Shown here piece after piece: positions 27,624 to 34,058 of a DNA stretch of 64,000 bases. How positions within the stretch are numbered: the stretch's first letter is position 1; each line of letters begins with the position of its first letter. Source of the DNA: an uncultured Paraprevotella sp. GTDB lineage: Bacteria > Bacteroidota > Bacteroidia > Bacteroidales > Bacteroidaceae. The notes beneath the pieces were generated by a model that was given only the letters and a program-made list of their open reading frames with translations, ran no database searches and was not told where the DNA came from. Where the stretch lies: positions 124,001 to 188,000 of the forward strand of contig CAJUGV010000001.1 of assembly GCA_910586505.1 (NCBI GenBank). Reading direction: 5' to 3'. The translations under genes were made by a program, and so were the position numbers.

Positions 27624-29354
27624 ATGATGAAACGTTTCTTTACCTCCTGGATGCTCCTCTGCATCCTCCTGCCACTCTGGGCCCAGGCCCCCGAGGGATA
27701 CTACAGTCCGGCCAAAGGCAGCAAAGGCGCCGGCTTGAAAACCGCTCTCCATCAAATCATCGCCGACCACACGGAACGAACCTACAAGGACCTGTGGACC
27801 GACATGCAAAAGACCGACGTCCGCGACGACGGCTGCGTTTGGGACATGTATTCCGCCACCACAAACTACACGTTTGTCAGTGACCAATGCGGCAACTACA
27901 CGTATGAGGGCGACTGTTACAACCGCGAACACTCCTTTCCCAAAAGCTGGTTCAACGACGCCGAACCCATGTACACCGACCTCTTTCACCTTTATCCCAC
28001 AGACGGCAAGGTGAACGGCATGCGCGGAAACAATCCTTTCGGAGAGACCGACGGAGAAAGCTACCAATCGGCAGAAGGTTTCAGCAAACTGGGACGCTCC
28101 ACCACCAACGGATACAGCGGCACCGTGTTCGAACCGGCCGACGAATACAAGGGCGATTTCGCCCGTGCCTACTTCTATATGGCCACCTGCTACGAGGACC
28201 GCATCGCCTCCTGGAAGAGCGACATGCTGGCTGGAAACAGTTATCCCGCCTATGCCCGCTGGGCCCTCGACATGTTGCTGCGATGGGCCGCCCAGGATCC
28301 TGTAAGCCCGAAGGAAGTGGCCAGAAACAATGCCGTCTACAACATACAATACAACCGTAATCCTTTTATCGACTATCCGGGACTGGAGCAGTATGTATGG
28401 GGCGACAAAACCGGGGTGGCATTCGACCCCGACAATTATGAGGACGGCACGGTGACTCCTCCTCCGGCCAAAGACGTAGCCAACCCTACTTTCAACCCCG
28501 CACCGGGCAGTGTGGACAAAGGTGTCACCGTGACCGTCAGCACCGCCACCCCCAATGCCTATATCGTTTACTCTCTCAACGGAGGGAACCTGCGTACGGA
28601 GGAATCGCCCGTATACGTAACGATCAACGAAACCACCGTCATCGAGGCATACGCTATGCTGAATGACAAGACCAGCGAAACGGTAGGCGCCACCTATACG
28701 CTTATCAACACGGATCCGGATGAAGGCATACAGACGTTCCGCAAGGTGAATTCCGTTGCCGAACTGACTGTCGGAGACCGTTACCTCATCGTGTGCGAAA
28801 GCGAGTCGACTGCCATGGGCGTCGCCGGAAACGGCATCCGCAACAGTTGCCACATCACCGTCGCAGGCAACGAAATACGCACCGAGACAGACGGAGAAGG
28901 ACTTCCTTATCAGATGATACTCGGCGAAACGGCAGGCGAATATACCTTGTATGACGCCACGGCAAAGACATATCTGTCGCTGACATCCGACAAGAACAAC
29001 CTGCACGCTTCCGCCACGGCAGAGGATGAGACGGCCCAATGGACCATCACCTTCGAAAACGGCACGGCCCGTCTGATAAACAAACACTACAACGAACGCT
29101 CTATCTGCTATAATTCCCTCAATCCGCGCTTTGCCTGCTACAAAGCCAGCAGCGGACAGAAGTCCGTATCACTCTACGTGAACACAACTCATGGAAGCGG
29201 CATTCCGTCCGTGAGTCCGGACGGACGTACTCCAGTAGACGTCTACACCCTTGACGGACGCCGGGTGCGCAAGAACGTACCGGCCGACAAAGCCCTTCAG
29301 GGACTGAAAAAAGGAATGTATGTCATAAAGGGAAACAAAGTGACGGTGAAATAA
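27624..29354 (+). CDS. Secreted endonuclease I family nuclease with C-terminal sorting-like tail
   Basis: The 576-residue protein has a signal peptide (MMKRFFTSWMLLCILLPLWAQ). The endonuclease I (EndA/NucM, beta-beta-alpha metal) domain covers about 22-265, with the active-site segment CYNREHSFPKSWF near residue 100 and LFHLYPTDGKVNGMRGNNPFG after it. A chitobiase/hexosaminidase-C-terminal-like beta domain follows (about 290-365, NAYIVYSLNGG...VIEAYA), then a further beta-rich region (375-530). The C-terminal tail PVDVYTLDGRRVRKNVPADK ends LKKGMYVIKGNKVTVK and resembles a type IX secretion-style domain. It probably degrades extracellular DNA or RNA. It is monocistronic. The second Met at 27627 could also be the start. 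Confidence 0.87.
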   Translation: MMKRFFTSWMLLCILLPLWAQAPEGYYSPAKGSKGAGLKTALHQIIADHTERTYKDLWTDMQKTDVRDDGCVWDMYSATTNYTFVSDQCGNYTYEGDCYNREHSFPKSWFNDAEPMYTDLFHLYPTDGKVNGMRGNNPFGETDGESYQSAEGFSKLGRSTTNGYSGTVFEPADEYKGDFARAYFYMATCYEDRIASWKSDMLAGNSYPAYARWALDMLLRWAAQDPVSPKEVARNNAVYNIQYNRNPFIDYPGLEQYVWGDKTGVAFDPDNYEDGTVTPPPAKDVANPTFNPAPGSVDKGVTVTVSTATPNAYIVYSLNGGNLRTEESPVYVTINETTVIEAYAMLNDKTSETVGATYTLINTDPDEGIQTFRKVNSVAELTVGDRYLIVCESESTAMGVAGNGIRNSCHITVAGNEIRTETDGEGLPYQMILGETAGEYTLYDATAKTYLSLTSDKNNLHASATAEDETAQWTITFENGTARLINKHYNERSICYNSLNPRFACYKASSGQKSVSLYVNTTHGSGIPSVSPDGRTPVDVYTLDGRRVRKNVPADKALQGLKKGMYVIKGNKVTVK

Positions 29355-29377
29355 ATCCGCAGATTTTACAAACATGA

Positions 29378-29419
29378 AAGAAACGGAGCATGCCTGTTAT
29401 TCGGCATGCTCCGTTTCTT
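29378..29419. terminator. Terminator of the nuclease gene
   Basis: A perfect 17-bp stem (29378-29394 with 29403-29419) has an eight-base loop and lies 24 bases after the stop codon. The 3' side is TTTCTTCATT, so the U-tract is interrupted, but the stem is very strong. Confidence 0.8.
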
Positions 29420-29447
29420 CATTCCATCTCTCAAAAGCATTCTCACA

Positions 29448-29479
29448 TTTGGCACTTTACATGAATTTAATTACTTTTG
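29448..29479 (+). promoter_or_regulatory. Consensus promoter of a leader RNA
   Basis: TTTG (29448-29451), 20 bases, then TACTTTTG (29472-29479): a full match to the Bacteroides promoter consensus. The nearest good reading frame starts 300 bases downstream, so transcription should begin near 29485 with a long non-coding leader. Confidence 0.85.
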
Positions 29480-29484
29480 CATTT

Positions 29485-29769
29485 CTTCCTACAGCCCTTT
29501 GGGCCAAGGAACTTTTTTATAATAAATGGACGTTTTCGAGCGTTAACTTCCGGCTTTTGAATCTCGCAAATCCAAACTCCAGGGAAGATAACAGCAACAA
29601 AGGCGTCCACGTGTGGTATGATTATATGCTCATGGTGCAGGAGTCCGTCCCGCACCCTATAGCGGTATTCATCATACAGGCGTGGGCTTACCCGTGTTGC
29701 TTATCCTTCAGGAGTGGGCAATGCGAGAGCCTAAAAGCCGGGATAAGCAAGAGGCTGTCCACGCTTTTT
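29485..29769 (+). ncRNA. Structured leader RNA or small RNA with alternative terminator stems
   Basis: This is a non-coding stretch between a perfect promoter and a U-run (TTTTT, 29765-29769). It opens with a compact hairpin (TTCCT/AGGAA and GCCC/GGGC, 29486-29511) followed by T6. A large arm follows: GTCCACG (29605-29611) with CGTGGGC (29681-29687), TATGAT (29617-29622) with ATCATA (29671-29676), and GGTGC-GGA (29634-29642) with TCC-GCACC (29648-29656). The same CGTGGGC can instead pair with a second GTCCACG at 29757-29763, extended by TTGCTTATCC/GGATAAGCAA (29697-29706 with 29741-29750), which makes a terminator. It ends 13 bases before the small HTH gene. I do not recognise it as 6S, RNase P, tmRNA, SRP RNA or a known riboswitch. 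Function is unknown; attenuation of the HTH gene is inferred. Confidence 0.6.
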
Positions 29770-29782
29770 CGTCACACGGTCT

Positions 29783-29995
29783 ATGATACAAATCGGAAAA
29801 CTCATCGAAGCCGAACTCCGCAGGCAGGAACGAAGCGTCACATGGCTCGCCCGCAAACTCTATTGTGAGCGGTCGAACATTTACGATATATTCAAACGCG
29901 AGAATATCGACGTCAAACTGCTGCTCCGAATCAGCCTCATCCTCCGTCACGATTTCTTTCAATACTACAGTAAGGAAATCAATATCCCCGAATAA
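29783..29995 (+). CDS. Small XRE/Cro-like helix-turn-helix protein
   Basis: The 70-residue protein starts MIQIGKLIEAELRRQERSVTWLARKL. It has an HTH pattern at about 17-40 (SVTWLARKLYCERSNIYDIFKR), followed by a helix LLLRISLILRHDFFQYYS. It has no effector domain. Proteins of this size and pattern recur in Bacteroidales and probably bind DNA, but their targets are not known to me. The start lies 13 bases after the U-run of the structured leader, so its expression is probably set by that RNA. The coding strand is supported by the clean HTH reading. Confidence 0.75.
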   Translation: MIQIGKLIEAELRRQERSVTWLARKLYCERSNIYDIFKRENIDVKLLLRISLILRHDFFQYYSKEINIPE

Positions 29996-30140
29996 ATACA
30001 ACGCATCCGCCGCGTCCGTCGCAAAGATACGCATGCATTTCTCTCATACGCCCGGAATGTATGATAACACACTACACTTTCGTATCATATGGCAATACAG
30101 GCAACCATCCGCTTTGTCTTTATAATTTCTTTACTTTGCC

Positions 30141-30851
30141 ATGAAAAATTTATTAATTTTAATTATTTACATTATGGTATTTTTTATTTTAATCATCGTG
30201 GCTGTGGCAGCTTATTGTTTCCTCGGCAATCACGACACCGCAGCCACAAAAGCCGCGTTGAAAGCCAAACAAAGAAACGACGACCAGAAGAAGGTCATCC
30301 GCTACTTTCTCAACGACGGATGCCTGTCAAAGCACATCTCCGACCAGGAATATTCCCAAATGGTAAAGTCCGCCCTTGCCAAATTCGACTTCAAGCAGAG
30401 AGCGCTGGACAAGATCGGATTGGACGAAAGCGAACTACAGGAAATAGATCCCGTGCATTTTGAGGGCTACCAGTTCAAGAAAGCTTACGGACGTCTCGGT
30501 AAAGATAAATTGTGGAGAAGCTCCAAGTATCAGGTCTCATGGTTGTTCTTCTCGGCCACCCAGGTGTATCTGTACCAATATACACTGAACATGGACTGCG
30601 ACGAGAAGAAAGAGAATACGGAAGAATACTTCTACAAAGACATTACCAATTTCTCTACAAGCACCGAAACGGAAGAAGTATTCGTTTATGACAAGAAGAA
30701 AAAGAAAGATGTGCTCGAAAATGTAGACACTTCACAGTTCGCCCTGGTGGTGCCCGGCGACAAGCTGTATTGCAGTATGAAACAAAGCGACGAGAACGAA
30801 CGCGCCATCAAGGGTATGAAAGCCAAACTGCGCGAAAAGAAAAACGCATAA
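30141..30851 (+). CDS. Membrane-anchored protein of unknown function (operon gene 1)
   Basis: I do not recognise this 236-residue protein. One N-terminal hydrophobic helix (about residues 3-27) anchors a charged cytoplasmic region. The region has a helical part (35-105), a compact middle with repeated aromatic residues (YQVSWLFFSATQVYLYQY, about 130-150) and a Lys-rich tail. The middle reads like a small beta domain (PH-like or a similar sheet). The start is uncertain: a TTACTTTG sequence at 30131-30138 resembles a -7 element, and if used, the ATG at 30174 would be the true start and would still leave a full membrane helix. It is the first gene of the five-gene cluster, 7 bases or fewer from the yidD-like gene. 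Confidence 0.7.
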   Translation: MKNLLILIIYIMVFFILIIVAVAAYCFLGNHDTAATKAALKAKQRNDDQKKVIRYFLNDGCLSKHISDQEYSQMVKSALAKFDFKQRALDKIGLDESELQEIDPVHFEGYQFKKAYGRLGKDKLWRSSKYQVSWLFFSATQVYLYQYTLNMDCDEKKENTEEYFYKDITNFSTSTETEEVFVYDKKKKKDVLENVDTSQFALVVPGDKLYCSMKQSDENERAIKGMKAKLREKKNA

Positions 30852-30857
30852 ACGGGC

Positions 30858-31274
30858 ATGCCCAAAGAAACCTCATATTTCCCTGACCGCAAACTTCACC
30901 GCCCGCGACTTGCCTGGTGGCAGGCTGCGGGGGTGGTTTGCCTTTCAGAGGGAACGCTATGGGGGCTTTCTTTTGCTTTGCATGATATGCTGCGGCATGT
31001 ATGGAACATCACAATGCCGCCCTGTGCATACCACTGTATCCTATCGGCGGCATTCCTGCTGCTGACGGGCCGTTGGTTTCTTATCATGGCCGTCCTGCTC
31101 TACCAGCGGTATGCTCCCGAGCACGTAAGACAGAAATGTGTCTGCACTCCGACATGCAGCGAATATGCCCTACTGGCTCTGCGCAAATACGGATGGCTCG
31201 GAGGAGGATACAAAACCTATATCAGGCTGACGCGGACGTGCCAAGGAAAGAAACATATTATCGATTATCCTTGA
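30858..31274 (+). CDS. YidD-like membrane protein insertion factor with extra N-terminal helices (operon gene 2)
   Basis: The 138-residue protein has a C-terminal YidD domain (about 75-138): LLYQRYAPEHVRQKCVCTPTCSEYALLALRKYGWLGGGYKTYIRL, with the family's invariant CxxxPTCSEY and basic K/R positions. Canonical YidD has about 70-85 residues; here about 70 residues with two hydrophobic stretches (20-45 and 55-85) precede it. The usual rpmH-rnpA-yidC neighbourhood is absent, so this is probably a second, specialised copy. YidD is thought to help YidC-dependent membrane insertion. It may assist insertion of its operon partners; that is inference. Confidence 0.8.
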   Translation: MPKETSYFPDRKLHRPRLAWWQAAGVVCLSEGTLWGLSFALHDMLRHVWNITMPPCAYHCILSAAFLLLTGRWFLIMAVLLYQRYAPEHVRQKCVCTPTCSEYALLALRKYGWLGGGYKTYIRLTRTCQGKKHIIDYP

Positions 31275-31303
31275 ACCTTTATCTTTAATTAAACTGAACC
31301 AAT

Positions 31304-32536
31304 ATGGGATTCTTCAACAAACGCCGCACAGACGGCATCACATACGACGGGCAAGGGGAAGAAAGAACCGGACTGATAGACGTCATCCAATACAACGGAC
31401 TTCCTGAAGACATCTTGTGGAAATTTCCATACGACAACATCACCACCGGCGCACGGCTCATCGTGCAGGAAGGACAGGAAGCCCTCTTTCTGGCTAACGG
31501 ATCCGTTCAGGATATGCTCGGCCCGAATCCGGAAGGCCATGTACTCTCCACCAACAACATCCCTTTCTTGCAGAAACTGTACAACCTGCCTTACGGAGGA
31601 CGCAGTCCGTTCAAAGCCCAGGTCGTCTTCGTCAATCTTACGGACAAAAGGAATCTAAAATTCGGAACACCGGAGGCAATCGGCATCGACGACCCGACAT
31701 TGGACGATATGACTATCGGCGTGAAAGTGCGGGGACAATATGGTATAAGGATTGTAAACAGTACCGCACTACTCAAATATCTGGCAGGCGCTAAAAAGGA
31801 TTTCACGACCGAGGACGTGAAATCACTGTTCGGAGACTGGATATCAGGCTCTTTACAAGAAACGCTCGGCTCCTACGTTCAGGAACGGCAGATATCCGTA
31901 ACAAAATTAAAGAACAATATAACCGAAATTTCCCAAATCATCCTCAAAAAACTGGAAGGGGAGTTTGAACAATACGGCATCTCTTTCAAGGCATTCACGT
32001 TGTCGTACTGCGAAGTAAGCAAGGAAGACCCCAACTTCCAATACATACAAGAACAGCAGCGCAAAGCCGTGGGAGCAAGAAGCAACGCCCTGGCAGAAGC
32101 AAGACTTGCCCAAGGGCATGCAGAAGCACTACGCATACAAGGCACCAACTACCAGCAGGAACGGCAGTTCGACGTGATGGAAACGGCTGCCGGTAACGAA
32201 GGCGCAGGACAGTTCATGGGTGCGGGCATGGGACTCGGTATGGGCTTCGGTATGGGTAATGCCTTCGGAACGCAAGCCAACCAGATGGCTTCCGGCATGA
32301 CACAGGCCGCTCCTCCCCCTCCGCCTCCGGCCCCGGCTGCCTACCATATTCTGGTGAACAATGTACAGGAAGGCCCTTACGGCATCGACATCCTGCGCCA
32401 GAAAGTGCAGGCCGGTGCGCTCACACGCGACACATACGTATGGAAAAACGGCATGCCCCAATGGGACAAGGCGCAAAACTGCCCCGAACTGCAATCTCTG
32501 TTTGCAGCCGTGCCGCCTCCACCTCCCGTAATATGA
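31304..32536 (+). CDS. SPFH/virion-core-like protein with C-terminal GYF_2-type domain (operon gene 3)
   Basis: The 410-residue protein belongs to the YdjI-like SPFH group. It starts MGFFNKRRTDGITYDGQGEE. The SPFH body covers about 30-220 (LIVQEGQEALFLANGSVQDMLGPNPEGHVLSTNNIPF), followed by an Ala/Gln/Glu-rich helix (about 240-290, EQQRKAVGARSNALAEARLAQGHAEAL) and a Gly-Met-rich linker (MGAGMGLGMGFGMG). A Pro-rich stretch and a GYF_2-like module finish it (about 345-405, YHILVNNVQEGPYGIDIL...TYVWKNGMPQWDKA). SPFH proteins form membrane-associated ring or cage assemblies, and the B. subtilis relative lies in a PspA-type membrane stress operon. The GYF-like module probably recruits a partner. 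Confidence 0.85.
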   Translation: MGFFNKRRTDGITYDGQGEERTGLIDVIQYNGLPEDILWKFPYDNITTGARLIVQEGQEALFLANGSVQDMLGPNPEGHVLSTNNIPFLQKLYNLPYGGRSPFKAQVVFVNLTDKRNLKFGTPEAIGIDDPTLDDMTIGVKVRGQYGIRIVNSTALLKYLAGAKKDFTTEDVKSLFGDWISGSLQETLGSYVQERQISVTKLKNNITEISQIILKKLEGEFEQYGISFKAFTLSYCEVSKEDPNFQYIQEQQRKAVGARSNALAEARLAQGHAEALRIQGTNYQQERQFDVMETAAGNEGAGQFMGAGMGLGMGFGMGNAFGTQANQMASGMTQAAPPPPPPAPAAYHILVNNVQEGPYGIDILRQKVQAGALTRDTYVWKNGMPQWDKAQNCPELQSLFAAVPPPPPVI

Positions 32537-32574
32537 TTCCGATCATCCGTACCCATTAAAACTCTGACTACATT

Positions 32575-33330
32575 ATGCCGAACAAAAACATATCTTTATT
32601 ATCACGCATCGTGTTGCCCGTAACGGTCATCCTGTCTACCGTCTGCATTTTCCTGCTGTTCGGAGACCAGGCAGACGACGACCGCCTGTATTATACCAAC
32701 ACGGCTCTCACCGTATGGCTCGAAACGGTATTCTTCGGCTATCGGGGAGCATGGCGGCTTGACAAAAGGGCCGTGACCGCACCGTTTCTGGCCGCCTTGG
32801 GAGTGGGAGCTTTCTATTATGTGGGGGCAGCACTGCTCTGGATGCTGTGCTACTCGCTGATGCTGAAAACGTTCGTTTCGTTTTCCGTGTATTGCGTCAT
32901 CCATCTGACAGTGTTGCTTGCCTGGCTAACGGTATTCACACTAATGGCCGAACTGGACAATAACCATAAGGAAAACGCGGCGCAGCAGGCACAACATACC
33001 CACGCGCTGAACTTTTATACCCAGCGCATGAAAGCATGTACGTCTCGCTTCAGAAACGCACTGGCCGAGAAAAGCCAGGCCACCGTCTGTCCTACCCATA
33101 CGCTCGATGCCCTGACCCGCCACATCGAAACGTTGCCGCCGTCGGTTCTGAACACGCCCCAAGGGCAAAACATACTGACCGACATCGTGACCCGCTGCGA
33201 GGAACAGATAGAAGAACTCGAAACGGCCCAGCATGAAGAGACCGTGACCGGCTCCTGTAAAAAGATAGAGCGGTTTGTCAAGAATACCCTCATCGAACTA
33301 GATATGCTGCGGGCTACGGCAAAGAGATAA
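32575..33330 (+). CDS. Multi-pass membrane protein with cytoplasmic helical tail (operon gene 4)
   Basis: I do not recognise this 251-residue protein. Four hydrophobic segments are visible (about 10-30, 40-55, 65-90 and 95-125), followed by a mostly helical, charged domain (130-251). The domain includes HTHALNFYTQRMKACTSRFRNAL and RCEEQIEELETAQHEETVTG, which could form a coiled coil. It lies 38 bases after the SPFH gene and 42 before the zinc-ribbon gene. The topology suggests a membrane partner for the SPFH protein; no enzymatic motif is seen. Confidence 0.7.
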   Translation: MPNKNISLLSRIVLPVTVILSTVCIFLLFGDQADDDRLYYTNTALTVWLETVFFGYRGAWRLDKRAVTAPFLAALGVGAFYYVGAALLWMLCYSLMLKTFVSFSVYCVIHLTVLLAWLTVFTLMAELDNNHKENAAQQAQHTHALNFYTQRMKACTSRFRNALAEKSQATVCPTHTLDALTRHIETLPPSVLNTPQGQNILTDIVTRCEEQIEELETAQHEETVTGSCKKIERFVKNTLIELDMLRATAKR

Positions 33331-33372
33331 TTAAAAGTTTAAACCTCAAACCCTATTTTAATCATACACACA

Positions 33373-33960
33373 ATGGAAGTGATTTCACTTAAATGCCCCG
33401 GATGCGATGCTCCGGTGAGCACGGAACAGAAGAAATGCGAATACTGCGGAAACCACATCATCATACAGAATTTACGTCAGATGGAGCGCATGCCCATGCT
33501 GCAAATCAACAAATATGCCGCCTCCTACAGAAAGACGCTGGAAGAGAACCCCGACCACATTGAGGTGAACTGTTCGATCGGAGCATGCTATCTGAAACTG
33601 AAACTCTACGACAAAGCATTGACCGCATTCGAGAAGGCCATGCAGGACAACTTCGAAATGGCCGAACCGTACTACATGGCTGCCATTGCCCTACTGGAAG
33701 GCAAAAAGGCGTTCGTAGCACAGCGCGCCTCCATTGACAGAGCTGTAGACTATCTGAATTCCGCGAATATGATAGAGCCGAAAGCAATCCATTACTATTT
33801 TCTGGCCTATATCAAACAGGACTATTTCGACCGCAAATTCCTGAAGACCTCGCCCGGATACAAGGAAATGCTGGATATGGCCGCCGAATTAGGCATGACG
33901 GATGAAGAAGCCGACGAGTTCTTCAGCATCCTCAATGTGCCGCGGCCTTCTTGTATGTAA
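33373..33960 (+). CDS. Zinc-ribbon TPR protein (operon gene 5)
   Basis: The 195-residue protein has an N-terminal zinc ribbon CPGCDAPVSTEQKKCEYCG (Cys8, Cys11, Cys22, Cys25 pattern CxxC...CxxC). Tetratricopeptide-type helices follow (about 50-130): HIEVNCSIGACYLKLKLYDKALTAFEKAM is a clear TPR, with two less regular repeats after it. It has no signal peptide, so it is cytoplasmic. Zinc ribbons are typical companions of SPFH and PspA-type membrane stress genes; it is probably an adaptor of the same complex. It is the last gene before a strong terminator. Confidence 0.8.
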   Translation: MEVISLKCPGCDAPVSTEQKKCEYCGNHIIIQNLRQMERMPMLQINKYAASYRKTLEENPDHIEVNCSIGACYLKLKLYDKALTAFEKAMQDNFEMAEPYYMAAIALLEGKKAFVAQRASIDRAVDYLNSANMIEPKAIHYYFLAYIKQDYFDRKFLKTSPGYKEMLDMAAELGMTDEEADEFFSILNVPRPSCM

Positions 33961-33991
33961 GGACAACAATAGCGACATGCCTATCTACAAT

Positions 33992-34032
33992 AAAACGGGA
34001 ATAGACCGGCCAGGCCGGTCTATTCCCGTTTT
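33992..34032. terminator. Bidirectional terminator between the SPFH operon and the GH27 gene
   Basis: A perfect 20-bp palindromic stem (33992-34011 with 34013-34032) ends AAAACGGG/CCCGTTTT, with TTTTATTTT on the plus side. The two operons converge here. Confidence 0.92.
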
Positions 34033-34058
34033 ATTTTCCGCTTAAAGTACAGTATATC

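Noticed and set aside
27591..29087. 498-codon open frame opposite the secreted nuclease
   Set aside because: It has no recognisable domain or signal; the nuclease on the plus strand has a signal peptide and active-site motif.
29486..29769. 6S RNA, RNase P RNA, tmRNA or SRP RNA as identity of the leader
   Set aside because: I could not find the conserved cores of RNase P, tmRNA or SRP RNA, and the pairing is not the single long rod with central bubble expected of 6S RNA. A covariance-model search would be decisive.
29374..29868. 164-codon frame across the structured leader
   Set aside because: Composition is unlike a protein, it runs through the promoter, terminator stem and U-run, and overlaps the HTH gene in another frame.
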